Source: CAVQRB01 sp963715055 (GTDB lineage Bacteria > Pseudomonadota > Alphaproteobacteria > Rhodobacterales > Rhodobacteraceae). From it: a DNA stretch of 64,000 nt. Position numbers and translations under genes: made by a program. Where the stretch lies: positions 1-64,000 of the forward strand of contig CAVQRB010000007.1 in the NCBI GenBank assembly GCA_963715055.1, in the 5' to 3' direction. Positions 54,762 to 63,942 of the stretch are shown here, piece by piece. The notes below the pieces were generated by a model that did not search any database, was not told where the DNA came from, and saw only the letters and a list, made by a program, of their open reading frames with translations. Each line of letters opens with the position of its first letter. The first letter of the stretch is position 1.

Positions 54762-56299
54762 GGCTGGTCCTCTGGTTGAACTTCGCGAAGCGTCAGCGGT
54801 GCGGGCACCACCTCACGCAGGTCTTCGACACCGAGCGGCGTGCTCGGTCTTGAGAGCCGGTTGCGCACGACCCAGATGAGCCGCTCCTGCGCCCGTGTGA
54901 TCGCCACATAGGCAAGACGTTTCCACAAGGGTTGCCCTGCTTCCGTGCGCCCCATGCGGGCGGCGGCATAAAGATCGGGCGCAAAGACTTGCACCGTATC
55001 CCATTGCGAACCTTGGGCCTTGTGAATGGTCACCGCTGCGCCATGCAGGAAGGTCGCCCCCATCCGTGCGGCGAATGGGATGAAGGGCTCTTCCTCGTCC
55101 GGTTTCTCGATCTTGACGATGGAGGCCGCGGAGACCTGCGGATCCTCCGCCCCCATCACATGCAGCCGCGAAAACCCGGGCCTGCGTCCCTCGCCAAGGT
55201 AGATCACCTGCGCCCCCTTGATCAGACCGCGCGCCTCCAGATCGAGCCGCTTCTTGCGGTGCTTGAGCGGCAGCTCCAGCCCGTCGCAGATCAGCGGCTC
55301 GCCTTCCAGAAGTGCATCCTCGGGCGCGCCGTGCACCTGCCGGAAAGCGTTGATGAGCCGGATCCGCGTGGCATTGCGCCAGACCAGCACGGGCGAGCGG
55401 GCCATCAGGTCCACCTCTACCCGCTGGCCCCAGACCACCCGGTGGTCCCGGCGCGACGCCGCCTCGATCATCTGCTCGAACTGCTCGAAACCAAGCTCCG
55501 GATCGCCCAGGGCATGGGCAAGATCGAGGATCGGGTTATCCGCGTCCTGCCGGTGGATGCGGTTGAGGCTCAACACGCGCCCTTCGGGCAGTTTCTCGAA
55601 GACCATCGCGCCCGACTGGTTCACCGGAGGCAACTGCGCGGGATCACCGAAGAGCACCAGCGTCGGAAAGATTTCCTGCAAATCCTCGAACTGCCGGTCA
55701 TCGAGCATCGAGGCTTCATCGACGAAGCCAATGTCGAGCGGCTCCTCGCGGCGCTTCCAGCCGGTGATGAAATCCGATCCGCGCAGCCCCGCTGCCGCAA
55801 GGGCACCGGGGATCGACTTGTTGGAGGCGTAGAAATCGGCGGCCCGGTCCAGTGCCACATCGCTGAGACCTTCGACCTCGGGCCTCGGGCCCGCGCCCGC
55901 AAGCCATTCGGCGATTTCCTCATACTGCGGATCGTAGACCGGCGTGTAGAGGATGCGGTGGATTGTCGTCGCCGGCACCCCTTGCAGGCGCAGGACCGAG
56001 GCCGCCTTGTTGGTCGGCGCGAGGATGGCCAGCGTTCGCTTGTCCCGGCGCTTGCGCGATTCGTAGTCGCCCGATACCACCTCCACGCCGGCTTCCTGCA
56101 GCGCCTTGCAGAGTTGCGACAGGAGCAGCGTCTTGCCGGATCCGGCCTTGCCTGTCACCGCCAGCACCGAAGCCGTGTCGCTTCTGGTCGGGGTCAGCAA
56201 ATCTTCGTCGAGGTCCACACCCGCACTGCGCAGAAGTGCCGAAACCGTGTCATAGGCCGTGGCCTGGTCGTCGGAAAAGGTGAAGGCGGGAAGCGTCAT
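54758..56299 (-). CDS. RecD-like ATP-dependent DNA helicase
   Basis: 513 residues. SF1B helicase of the RecD2/TraA-like class without nuclease: Walker A VTGKAGSGKTLLLSQL, LAPTNKAASVLRLQG, FVDEASMLDDRQFEDL (Walker B DEAS), LFGDPAQLPPV, and UvrD-C-like VTIHKAQGSQWDTVQVFAPDL with YVAITRAQERLIWV. Unwinds duplex DNA in repair or replication. It lacks the N-terminal extension of RecD2. Upstream of, and coupled to, the SDR gene. Confidence 0.93.
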   Translation of the reverse strand: MTLPAFTFSDDQATAYDTVSALLRSAGVDLDEDLLTPTRSDTASVLAVTGKAGSGKTLLLSQLCKALQEAGVEVVSGDYESRKRRDKRTLAILAPTNKAASVLRLQGVPATTIHRILYTPVYDPQYEEIAEWLAGAGPRPEVEGLSDVALDRAADFYASNKSIPGALAAAGLRGSDFITGWKRREEPLDIGFVDEASMLDDRQFEDLQEIFPTLVLFGDPAQLPPVNQSGAMVFEKLPEGRVLSLNRIHRQDADNPILDLAHALGDPELGFEQFEQMIEAASRRDHRVVWGQRVEVDLMARSPVLVWRNATRIRLINAFRQVHGAPEDALLEGEPLICDGLELPLKHRKKRLDLEARGLIKGAQVIYLGEGRRPGFSRLHVMGAEDPQVSAASIVKIEKPDEEEPFIPFAARMGATFLHGAAVTIHKAQGSQWDTVQVFAPDLYAAARMGRTEAGQPLWKRLAYVAITRAQERLIWVVRNRLSRPSTPLGVEDLREVVPAPLTLREVQPEDQP

Positions 56300-56360
56300 G
56301 GCGCGACCCTACAGGGGGGACGCGCCGGGGGCCAGATGCCGCGTCAGCGGCCTCGCTGTC

Positions 56361-57026
56361 TCAGGCGCATTGCCTGAGGTCGATCCCGTCCTGCGCCGTC
56401 ACGCGGTTGCGGTTGAAGGACGCGCGGAACCAGGCCTTCGAGGTGTCGCGGGAAATGCCGACGCGGGCAAGGTTGCGCGCCATCGTCTCGCCGCGGATCT
56501 CCCAGACGCCCACGGCGATCCGTTCGCCCGCGGCTTCGGCGGTCTGGTCGACGCCCAGAATATCGGCCTCGATATGGCTGAGGCTGAATACCCGCTCCAT
56601 CTTGGAAAAGAAAACTCCGACGAAATGCTCGAGCGCGAATTCGTCCATCAACTCGCCCGCAGCCACCACGAGCGCTGCCGTCGCCTTGCGATCGGCACGC
56701 GGCGAGATGCAGAACCGCGTGCATTCCCAGATGAGCGGGCTGACGATACGCACCCCATCGGTCAGATGAGTGAAATGGTCGTTCACCATGGTCTGCCCCA
56801 CCGTCGGCATCATCCGCATCGAGCCGCCGTGGGTGCCGTCCTCAAGCTCCCAGATGATGTAGAGCGGGTTCAGCCGGTCATATTGGTCATTTTCGAAGCC
56901 GTTTTCGTCGACCTTGACGGCCTCCCAGCCAAGACGCTGCCCGAATTGTGCGGCACGGTCGCGGAACATCGAGTCCCGCAATATCGGAAACCTGTAAAGA
57001 TCCGTCCCGTAAATGTAGTGCAGCAT
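56361..57026 (-). CDS. Acyl-homoserine-lactone synthase (LuxI family)
   Basis: 221 residues. Makes AHL from acyl-ACP or acyl-CoA and SAM. Conserved positions are present: Arg in RFPILRDSMFRDRAAQFG, Trp in RLGWEAV, the acidic ENDQYD, GSMRMMPT, and the ECTRFCI Glu/Arg pair. Length is the usual 210-220. A dyad lies over its ribosome site (57037-57054). Coupled with the luxR-type gene directly upstream on the same strand. Confidence 0.95.
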   Translation of the reverse strand: MLHYIYGTDLYRFPILRDSMFRDRAAQFGQRLGWEAVKVDENGFENDQYDRLNPLYIIWELEDGTHGGSMRMMPTVGQTMVNDHFTHLTDGVRIVSPLIWECTRFCISPRADRKATAALVVAAGELMDEFALEHFVGVFFSKMERVFSLSHIEADILGVDQTAEAAGERIAVGVWEIRGETMARNLARVGISRDTSKAWFRASFNRNRVTAQDGIDLRQCA

Positions 57027-57036
57027 ATGTGAGCTC

Positions 57037-57054
57037 CTGACGTTGCGATGTCAG
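57037..57054 (-). promoter_or_regulatory. Dyad overlapping the luxI ribosome site
   Basis: On the minus strand CTGAC-ATCGCAAC-GTCAG, an 18-bp dyad, runs into GGAG just ahead of the luxI ATG. It may be a lux-box-like operator or a hairpin that hides the ribosome site. Lux boxes normally sit near -40; its closeness to the start favours a leader structure. Confidence 0.4.
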
Positions 57055-57154
57055 AAACCTGATGCATTTCAATTAATTGCGGCTTTCCGGCCCGTACGGC
57101 GGGATTAACCGGCCATTCCTGCGGCGCGCGGCCTCGGTGATGTTTCGTTAAGGT

Positions 57155-57874
57155 TCAGGCGACGATCAGACCGTTGTTCAGGGCGCGCGCCACGGCATGT
57201 GTGGTATTGAGCGCACCCAGTTTGTGACGCGCGGACTCGATATAGACGCGCAGGGTATGCTCGGAAATCTTCATCTGATGTGCCGCCTGCATCCGGCTCA
57301 TGCCGCGCGCCAGATAGGTCAGCGCCGAAAGCTCGCGCGGCGACAGCTTGGTCGTGCTCACATCCGCTCCGCGTTCTTCGAACTCTAGACCCTTCTTGTT
57401 GAACTCATGCGCTATGATCATGAAATCACGCTTGTTTTCCCGCACGAAGGTTTCCCACTCCTCGTCATTGCGGGTGTCATTCACGCTCAGCACCGCATAT
57501 TGCCCGTTGGGCCCACGCAGGGGTATCGCAAGCCCCTGAGTACCGATGCCGTGATCTATGGCGTCCTTCATGAAATCGCGCGCCACTTTTGAAGACCAGT
57601 CGAAGTCTTTCCAGTTGCAGGGATCGAAACGCTGAAAGCAGCCCAGAACGACGGGATCTATCTTGTTGTAGCCTTTCTCCACATATCGCTCGGCCCAGTC
57701 AGGCGGAAGAGTGCCCGCCCCATAGTTCTCGCCGATACTGTTGACCCAGTAATAGACCACATGCTTGAGGCCGTACCCGTCCCGCATGAGGAAGGTGACC
57801 TCATAGAGCTTCTCAAGCGTGTCCGCCTGTTCGAGCTTGTCCAGCACCACTTCTGCCATTGATGTCGCTAACAT
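57155..57874 (-). CDS. LuxR-family AHL receptor/transcription factor
   Basis: 239 residues. Autoinducer-binding domain with YYWVNSIGENYGAG, PPDWAERYVEKGYNKIDPVV (Trp, Tyr, Asp, Pro conserved) and CNWKDF. C-terminal helix-turn-helix LSPRELSALTYLARGMSRMQAAHQMKISEHTLRVYIESARHKL. Cognate regulator of the adjacent LuxI synthase (inference). ATG 57874 is chosen; the frame extends to 57925 and overlaps the small gene upstream. No strong ribosome site, so coupling to that small gene is plausible. Confidence 0.92.
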   Translation of the reverse strand: MLATSMAEVVLDKLEQADTLEKLYEVTFLMRDGYGLKHVVYYWVNSIGENYGAGTLPPDWAERYVEKGYNKIDPVVLGCFQRFDPCNWKDFDWSSKVARDFMKDAIDHGIGTQGLAIPLRGPNGQYAVLSVNDTRNDEEWETFVRENKRDFMIIAHEFNKKGLEFEERGADVSTTKLSPRELSALTYLARGMSRMQAAHQMKISEHTLRVYIESARHKLGALNTTHAVARALNNGLIVA

Positions 57875-58028
57875 CGTCGCCGCCTTGCATCCTGTCATGA
57901 AGCGCCGCGATCTCGGCCAATGCAACTATGGCAGTGTCATCTAGCTGTTCGGCAAGAACTGGCAAGTCGTTTGCAGTGGCAAAAGTCTTCAGGTCCGTCA
58001 GAACGTCGAGTATCCAGTCACTTCGCAT
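57813..58028 (-). CDS. Small conserved protein overlapping the luxR start
   Basis: 71 residues, MRSDWILDVLTDLKTFATANDLPVLAEQLDDTAIVALAEIAAL, then a less ordered tail. An acidic helical start of a type I recall from other Roseobacters in the same position. Its 3' part overlaps luxR by about 62 bases in another frame, which could couple their translation. Function unknown. Confidence 0.6.
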   Translation of the reverse strand: MRSDWILDVLTDLKTFATANDLPVLAEQLDDTAIVALAEIAALHDRMQGGDDVSDINGRSGAGQARTGGHA

Positions 58029-58179
58029 AGCAGCCTCGCTTTAAAAAGGTTAACAACTCATTAACACAACTCTAGCATGTGCTAACCTTCTTTAAAATTC
58101 GCGTTTATGTACTCCCCAGAAACAGCGAGGACGCAATTTCCAAGCGTTTGATATCGCGTCATTCCACACGGTAAACGAG

Positions 58180-58217
58180 AAACGTCCCCGAACCATTTCC
58201 ATGATTCGAGGACGTTT
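58180..58217 (-). terminator. Hairpin downstream of ccrA
   Basis: Minus-strand arms AAACGTCC-TCGAA and TTCGG-GGACGTTT around a 12-base loop, 26 bp past the ccrA stop. There is no long T run, so it may be a 3' stabilising hairpin. Confidence 0.55.
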
Positions 58218-58242
58218 GTAGAGCCTGAATGCTTTCAACCGA

Positions 58243-59523
58243 TTAACGACGGGCGTCGAGCGCATCTTCCAGTGTGCGCAGACCGGTCTTCGGCGCCTGC
58301 ACGAGAACCGACATGTTGCCGGGCTTGTGCTGGTTCTGCATCATCTTCATATGTGCCAGCGGCAAATCAGCCCAGCTAAAGACTTCGGACATGCACGGGT
58401 CGAGGCGACGCTCCAGCATCAGTTTGTTGGCCGAGCTCGCCTGCTTGAGGTGCGCAAAGTGACTGCCCTGAAGGCGCTTCTGATGCATCCACATGTAGCG
58501 CACGTCGAAGGTCAGGTTGAAGCCGGTGGTCCCCGCACAGATCACGACCATGCCGCCCTTCTTGACCACGAAGGTGGAGACCGGGAAAGTAGCTTCACCG
58601 GGGTGTTCGAAGACCATGTCGACGTTCACGCCCTTGCCGGTGATGTCCCAGATCGCCTTGCCGAACTTGCGCGCCTCGGTGAACCAGGCCGCGTATTCCG
58701 GCGTGTTGACCTTCGGCAGCTGGCCCCAGCAATTGAAGTCCTTGCGGTTCAGCACGCCCTTTGCGCCCAGGTCCATCACGAACTGGCGCTTGCTCTCGTC
58801 CGAAATCACCCCGATCGCATTGGCACCGGCCGTATTGATCAGCTGGATCGCATAGGAGCCCAATCCCCCCGAAGCCCCCCAGACCAGCACGTTCTGGCCG
58901 GGCTTCAGATCGTGTGGCTCATGACCGAAGAGCATCCGGTAGGCGGTGGCCAGCGTGAGCGTGTAGCAGGCCGCCTCCTCCCAGGTCAGGTGCTTGGGAC
59001 GCGGCATCAACTGCTGGCTCTGCACCCGCGTGAACTGCGAGAACGATCCGTCTGGCGTCTCATAGCCCCAGATGCGCTGGCTCGGCGAATACATCGGGTC
59101 GCCGCCGTTGCATTCCTCGTCATCGCCGTCGTCCTGGTTGCAGTGGATCACGACCTCGTCACCGACCTTCCAGCGCTTGACCTTGTCGCCCACCGCCCAG
59201 ACGATGCCCGCCGCATCCGATCCGGCAATATGATAGGGCTGCTTGTGGCCGTCGAACGGGCTGATCGGCACGCCGAGCGCGGCCCAGACACCGTTGTAGT
59301 TGACGCCTGCCGCCATCACGAGGACCAGAACGTCCTGGCTGTCCAACACCGGCACATCCACCACTTCCTGCAACATTGCCTTGTCCGGCTCGCCATGACG
59401 CTCGCGGCGAATGGCCCAGGCATACATCTGCTTCGGGACGTAGCCCATCGGGGGCATCTCGCCGACCTCATAGAGGTCCTTCTCCGGTGCGTCGTATTTC
59501 AAGATCGTCGTGTCCAGTGCCAT
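58243..59523 (-). CDS. ccrA: Crotonyl-CoA carboxylase/reductase
   Basis: 426 residues. Reductive carboxylation of crotonyl-CoA to ethylmalonyl-CoA with NADPH and CO2, the key step of the ethylmalonyl-CoA pathway. MDR-superfamily fold: VMAAGVNYNGVWAALG, IHCNQDDGDDEECNGGDPMYSPSQRIWGYE, WGASGGLGSYAIQL (NADPH), FEHPGEATFPVSTFV and HFAHLKQASSANKLM. These CCR-specific blocks separate it from ordinary MDR reductases. Monocistronic, with a TGC...GC element and palindrome upstream. Confidence 0.97.
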   Translation of the reverse strand: MALDTTILKYDAPEKDLYEVGEMPPMGYVPKQMYAWAIRRERHGEPDKAMLQEVVDVPVLDSQDVLVLVMAAGVNYNGVWAALGVPISPFDGHKQPYHIAGSDAAGIVWAVGDKVKRWKVGDEVVIHCNQDDGDDEECNGGDPMYSPSQRIWGYETPDGSFSQFTRVQSQQLMPRPKHLTWEEAACYTLTLATAYRMLFGHEPHDLKPGQNVLVWGASGGLGSYAIQLINTAGANAIGVISDESKRQFVMDLGAKGVLNRKDFNCWGQLPKVNTPEYAAWFTEARKFGKAIWDITGKGVNVDMVFEHPGEATFPVSTFVVKKGGMVVICAGTTGFNLTFDVRYMWMHQKRLQGSHFAHLKQASSANKLMLERRLDPCMSEVFSWADLPLAHMKMMQNQHKPGNMSVLVQAPKTGLRTLEDALDARR

Positions 59524-59596
59524 GCCGGTCTCCTGCCGCTGTCAGTTCTGCCGCACCGCAGAATCGCGGCGCTTTGGAAACCTGATTAAGAGGCCA

Positions 59597-59610
59597 TGCG
59601 CAATATTGCA
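59597..59610 (-). promoter_or_regulatory. TGCAATATTGCGCA element upstream of ccrA
   Basis: Contains the palindrome GCAATATTGC, about 75-90 bp before the ccrA ATG. An 11-base core TGCnnnATTGC recurs before ecm (61071-61085). On the minus strand TTGCAA and TAATCA, 17 bp apart, could form a promoter overlapping this element. Confidence 0.4.
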
Positions 59611-59660
59611 ACCATTTCGATGTCCTTTTTGAAATTTTATAACCGAGCAGGCGCAGAAAG

Positions 59661-61019
59661 TTACGCGGACCCCTGCTCGATCGTCGCCAACCGGGGCTCG
59701 ACTGAAGCCGCGTAGAAATTCAGGACCGCCTCCTGCCCCGGAATCACCCGCCAAAGGTCACCGCGCGCTTCGATCACCCCGTGTTTGGCCAGTTGCGACA
59801 GCGCACTTTCGACCTCGAAAGGCTTGTTGTCGGGCATGGCCCGTGCGGCTTCGGCTGCCAGTTGCGATGCGCGCCGGGACAAATCCTCTGCGCCCATGGT
59901 GCCGTCCGCGCTTTTCAGCACATGCGCGATCAGGGGCACGGGCAGTACCGGCATGGCGGTTTCGATCCGGCGCATCAGCTCCCCTGACAATTCCTCCACC
60001 GGTCGCGACGGCCCGTAGGCACGCAGCGACAAAGGCTCGCCGAAGACGACCGCTGCGGTGCCGAAGCGCAGGATGCGCCCGCGGAGCGCCTGCCAGAACT
60101 TCCCGAGAATGAAGCGGACCACCACCGTAATCCGCGCCCCGAACCGCCGATCGCCCCGCGCCGCCGCCGCAATCAGCACCCGATCTTCCAACACGCGGTC
60201 ATAGTTGATGGCGACAGGGATGAAGACAATGTCTCGACTTGCCGGATCGTATCCTTCGAGCAGATAGGACAGCAGTCCCATCTTCGGCGGCATCAGGCGG
60301 CCATCAAGGCTGAGCCCGCCTTCGGGGAAGATCGCCTGCGTCACCCCGCCCGCCGTCGCCATCTGGACATAGCGCGCCAGAACCTTGCGGTAGAGCGCGC
60401 CACGCGATCTGCGCCGAATGAAATATGCTCCCATCATCCTGATGAGGCGGCTCAACGGCCAGACCCGCGCCCACTCGCCCACGGCGTAAGATAGCGCCGA
60501 GGCCCGTGCGGCGAGGTAGGTCACCAGCACGTAGTCCATGTTGGAACGGTGGTTCATAATGAAGACGATTGTCGCATCCTTCGGCACGGACCTGATCACA
60601 GCTTCGTTTCCCGGGCCGGTCCAGACATCGTATACCGACCGAACCAGCACGCGCGCCATCCGGATCCCGAAGCCGAAATAGGTGAAGGCGCTGAAGCTTG
60701 GCACGATCTCGCGGGCATAGGATTTCGCCTTCTGAAAGGCCACGGCCTCCGGCACGGCGTTTTCGTGTGCATAGTTGACGATCTCGCGTGTCACTTCCGG
60801 ATCGTAGATCAGGCGCTGGATCATGTCGTGACGGCGGGTCAGTTTGAAGGGCTCGATCGGCCTTGCAAGACGCGTGTTCAGACGATCGACGGCCCTTTCG
60901 AGCCGCCGCCGGAAAAACCAGCGCACCGAGGGAAACAGGAAATGGGACGCGAAGGTCACCGCCGCGAAAAGCAGGATCAGGATGAAAAGCCAGATCGGGA
61001 TCTCGACAACTTGCGTCAT
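59661..61019 (-). CDS. Glycerol-3-phosphate acyltransferase (PlsB-like family)
   Basis: 452 residues. N-terminal helix (LFILILLFAAVTFASHFLF). Acyltransferase motifs FIMNHRSNMDYVLV (HxxxxD), then FIRRRSRGALYRKVL, IFPEGGLSLDGR and FIPVAINYDRVLEDRVL. The order fits GPAT/DHAPAT-type enzymes that acylate position 1 of glycerol-3-phosphate at the membrane. Shorter than E. coli PlsB (about 800), as usual for the Rhodobacteraceae form. ATG 61019; the frame starts at 61061. Confidence 0.85.
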   Translation of the reverse strand: MTQVVEIPIWLFILILLFAAVTFASHFLFPSVRWFFRRRLERAVDRLNTRLARPIEPFKLTRRHDMIQRLIYDPEVTREIVNYAHENAVPEAVAFQKAKSYAREIVPSFSAFTYFGFGIRMARVLVRSVYDVWTGPGNEAVIRSVPKDATIVFIMNHRSNMDYVLVTYLAARASALSYAVGEWARVWPLSRLIRMMGAYFIRRRSRGALYRKVLARYVQMATAGGVTQAIFPEGGLSLDGRLMPPKMGLLSYLLEGYDPASRDIVFIPVAINYDRVLEDRVLIAAAARGDRRFGARITVVVRFILGKFWQALRGRILRFGTAAVVFGEPLSLRAYGPSRPVEELSGELMRRIETAMPVLPVPLIAHVLKSADGTMGAEDLSRRASQLAAEAARAMPDNKPFEVESALSQLAKHGVIEARGDLWRVIPGQEAVLNFYAASVEPRLATIEQGSA

Positions 61020-61070
61020 GCGCGAGAGCCTTGCAGCGCAGAGGCGGAAGGTAAATGACAATCTTCACTC

Positions 61071-61085
61071 TGCGAAATTGCCGCA
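61071..61085 (+). promoter_or_regulatory. TGCGAAATTGCCGCA element upstream of ecm
   Basis: Matches the ccrA element at TGCnnnATTGC and in a trailing CGCA. Its position is about 35 bp upstream of the predicted ecm -35, where an activator could bind. The regulator is not identified. Confidence 0.35.
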
Positions 61086-61119
61086 CCTGCAGAAACCCGG
61101 AATGCCGCGCTGCGGCGAA

Positions 61120-61148
61120 TTGACATTGGCATAAAATTCCAAGTAATA
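61120..61148 (+). promoter_or_regulatory. Predicted ecm promoter
   Basis: TTGACA (61120-61125), 17-bp AT-rich spacer, GTAATA (61143-61148), 46 bp before ATG 61194. The -35 is consensus. Confidence 0.6.
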
Positions 61149-61193
61149 ACCTTGATACGAAATAAAATTGCTCACATGATTCACGAGGGTCCG

Positions 61194-63161
61194 ATGACCG
61201 ACATGCGCAAAGACCGCCCCTGGCTGATCCGCACCTATGCCGGTCATTCGACCGCTTCCGCGTCCAACGCGCTGTACCGCGCGAACCTCGCCAAGGGGCA
61301 GACCGGGCTGTCCGTGGCTTTCGATCTGCCGACCCAGACGGGTTACGACAGCGATCATATCCTCGCGCGCGGCGAGGTGGGCAAGGTTGGTGTGCCGGTC
61401 AGCCATCTGGGCGACATGCGCACACTCTTTCAGGACATCCCGCTGGAGCAGATGAACACCTCCATGACGATCAACGCCACCGCCCCCTGGCTGCTGGCGC
61501 TATACATCGCCGTGGCGGAGGAACAGGGCGCCGATGTGAACGCCCTGCAAGGCACGGTGCAGAACGATCTGATCAAGGAGTACCTCAGCCGCGGCACCTA
61601 CATCTGCCCGCCTGCCCCCAGCCTCAAGATGATCGCGGATGTAGCCGAATACTGCTACACTAACGTGCCGAAATGGAACCCGATGAATGTCTGCTCTTAC
61701 CACCTGCAGGAAGCGGGTGCGACGCCAGAGCAGGAACTGGCCTTTGCGCTGGCCACGGCGACAGCCGTGCTGGATGCCTTGAAACCGCGCGTGCCCGCAG
61801 AGGATTTCCCCGCCCTTGTGGGGCGCATCTCCTTCTTCGTGAACGCGGGCATCCGGTTCGTGACTGAAATGTGCAAGATGCGCGCCTTCGTGGACCTCTG
61901 GGATGAGATCTGTCTTGAGCGCTACGGCGTCGAGGATCCGAAATATCGCCGCTTCCGCTACGGCGTGCAGGTCAACTCGCTGGGCCTGACCGAACAGCAG
62001 CCCGAAAACAACGTCTACCGTATCCTCATCGAAATGCTGGCGGTAACCCTCTCCAAGAAGGCGCGCGCCCGCGCCGTGCAACTGCCCGCCTGGAATGAGG
62101 CGCTTGGCCTGCCGCGCCCCTGGGACCAGCAATGGTCCATGCGGATGCAGCAGATCATGGCCTATGAGACCGATCTTCTGGAATTCGACGACCTTTTCGA
62201 CGGCAATCCGGCGGTCGATGCCAAGGTCGAGGCCCTGAAGGAAGGCGCGCGACAGGAGCTTGCCAACCTCGACAGCATGGGCGGTGCGATCTCCGCCATC
62301 GACTACATGAAGGCGCGGCTGGTGGACAGCAACGCGGAACGGCTCGGGCGCATCGAATCGGGCGAAACGGTCGTGGTGGGCGTCAACAAATGGACCCAAG
62401 GCGAGCCCTCGCCGCTGATGACAGGCGATGGCGGGATCATGGTGGTCGACCCGGCCGTCGAGGCCGAGCAGATCGGTCGCCTTGACGCCTGGCGGCAGGA
62501 CCGCGATGCGGCCGCGGTGAAACGGGCGCTGGCGGACCTGCGTGCGGCCGCACGCGACGGGCGCAATGTCATGGAACCCTCGATCGCCGCGGCGAAAGCC
62601 GGCGTGACCACGGGCGAATGGGCCGCCGAGATGCGTGCTGTGCACGGCGAGTACCGCGGCCCCACGGGCGTCTCCGGCGCGCGCTCGAACCGGACAGAAG
62701 GGCTTGAGGAGTTGCGTAACGCGGTGGATGCGGTGAGCGACCGGCTGGGGCGCCGCCTCAAGTTTCTTGTCGGCAAGCCCGGGCTCGACGGTCACTCCAA
62801 CGGCGCGGAGCAGATCGCCGTACGGGCCCGCGACTGTGGCATGGACATCGCCTATGAAGGCATCCGCCTGACACCGGCGGAGATCGTTGCGGCCGCGCAG
62901 GAAGACGAGGCGCATGTGGTGGGCCTGTCGATCCTCTCCGGCTCGCATATCCCCCTCGTGCAGGACGTCATGGAACAGATGCGTGCGGCGGGTCTCGGGC
63001 ATGTGCCCGTCATCGTCGGCGGCATCATCCCGGATGACGACGCCGAACGGCTGCGCGCCATGGGGGTGGCGCGGGTCTATACGCCGAAGGATTTCGAGCT
63101 CAACACGATCATGATGGACATTGTGCAACTGGTGGATCCGCAGGCCGTCGCGGCTGAGTGA
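61194..63161 (+). CDS. ecm: Ethylmalonyl-CoA mutase
   Basis: 655 residues. Adenosylcobalamin-dependent conversion of ethylmalonyl-CoA to methylsuccinyl-CoA. Catalytic domain: IRTYAGHSTASASNALYR, LSVAFDLPTQTGYDSDH, NTSMTINATAPWLLALY, PMNVCSYHLQEAGATP. Cobalamin domain: GKPGLDGHSNGAEQIA (DxHxxG) and ILSGSHIPLVQDVMEQM. The start IRTYAGHST, rather than the longer head of methylmalonyl-CoA mutases, fits Ecm. ATG 61194 after CACGAGGG is chosen; the frame opens at 61152. Needs MeaB, encoded at 15.6 kb. Confidence 0.95.
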   Translation: MTDMRKDRPWLIRTYAGHSTASASNALYRANLAKGQTGLSVAFDLPTQTGYDSDHILARGEVGKVGVPVSHLGDMRTLFQDIPLEQMNTSMTINATAPWLLALYIAVAEEQGADVNALQGTVQNDLIKEYLSRGTYICPPAPSLKMIADVAEYCYTNVPKWNPMNVCSYHLQEAGATPEQELAFALATATAVLDALKPRVPAEDFPALVGRISFFVNAGIRFVTEMCKMRAFVDLWDEICLERYGVEDPKYRRFRYGVQVNSLGLTEQQPENNVYRILIEMLAVTLSKKARARAVQLPAWNEALGLPRPWDQQWSMRMQQIMAYETDLLEFDDLFDGNPAVDAKVEALKEGARQELANLDSMGGAISAIDYMKARLVDSNAERLGRIESGETVVVGVNKWTQGEPSPLMTGDGGIMVVDPAVEAEQIGRLDAWRQDRDAAAVKRALADLRAAARDGRNVMEPSIAAAKAGVTTGEWAAEMRAVHGEYRGPTGVSGARSNRTEGLEELRNAVDAVSDRLGRRLKFLVGKPGLDGHSNGAEQIAVRARDCGMDIAYEGIRLTPAEIVAAAQEDEAHVVGLSILSGSHIPLVQDVMEQMRAAGLGHVPVIVGGIIPDDDAERLRAMGVARVYTPKDFELNTIMMDIVQLVDPQAVAAE

Positions 63162-63234
63162 TTGTGCATTTTTGACTTGCCGCCGATCGCAGGCGCGGGC
63201 AGATATGCGCGCGTGAGCAAAAGGGGCAGCAATT

Positions 63235-63942
63235 ATGACCATTCATATCGGCGCAAAACCCGGCGACATCGCTGAAACCGTTCTGATGCCGGGCGATCCC
63301 TATCGCGCGAGATGGGCCGCCGAGACCTTTCTGACCGATGCGCGTCTCGTCAATGAGGTGCGGGGCATGCTGGGCTTCACGGGCACCTGGAAGGGCCACA
63401 AGGTCACCATCCAGGGATCCGGGATGGGCATGCCGTCGCTGTCGATCTATGCCAACGAACTGATCTCCGAGTACAACGCCCAGACCCTGATCCGGATCGG
63501 CTCCTGCGGCGGCATGCAGCCTCACGTCAAGATCCGCGACGTGATCATCGCCATGTCCGCGACCACCATCACCTCGCCGTCCTCGGGCATCTTCCGCGAG
63601 ATCAATTTCGCGCCCACTGCGCATTACGATCTGCTGTCGGCGGCTGTCACCGCGGCGAGGGCCAAGGGAACCCGGACCCATGTGGGGGGCATCTATTCCT
63701 CGGATGTCTTTTATGCCGAACGCCCCGACCTTGACGCGCAGATGGCGCGCCACGGCATTCTGGGCGTCGAAATGGAGGCGGCGGAGCTTTACACCCTGGC
63801 CGCCCGCCACGGGCGGCGCGCACTAGCGGTGTTGACGGTCAGCGACCATCTGCAAACAGGAGAGGCGCTGCCGGCAGAGGACCGCGAGAAATCCTTCGGC
63901 GACATGGTCGAGATCGCGCTCGCGGCTGCGTTCGGCGGTTGA
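63235..63942 (+). CDS. deoD: Purine nucleoside phosphorylase (hexameric, DeoD type)
   Basis: 235 residues. Cleaves purine nucleosides with phosphate. VLMPGDPYRARWAAETFL, SGMGMPSLSIYANELI, RIGSCGGMQPHVKIRDV, GVEMEAAELYTLAARHG and LTVSDHL (Asp in SDH) are all DeoD blocks. GGGGCAG-type site before ATG. A purine salvage role agrees with the BMP importer in this window, though it is not adjacent. 58 bases follow to the window end with no feature. Confidence 0.96.
   Translation: MTIHIGAKPGDIAETVLMPGDPYRARWAAETFLTDARLVNEVRGMLGFTGTWKGHKVTIQGSGMGMPSLSIYANELISEYNAQTLIRIGSCGGMQPHVKIRDVIIAMSATTITSPSSGIFREINFAPTAHYDLLSAAVTAARAKGTRTHVGGIYSSDVFYAERPDLDAQMARHGILGVEMEAAELYTLAARHGRRALAVLTVSDHLQTGEALPAEDREKSFGDMVEIALAAAFGG

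Noticed and set aside
61500..63242. 580-codon open frame on the minus strand
   Set aside because: Antisense to ecm, which is well supported; no recognisable protein motif.
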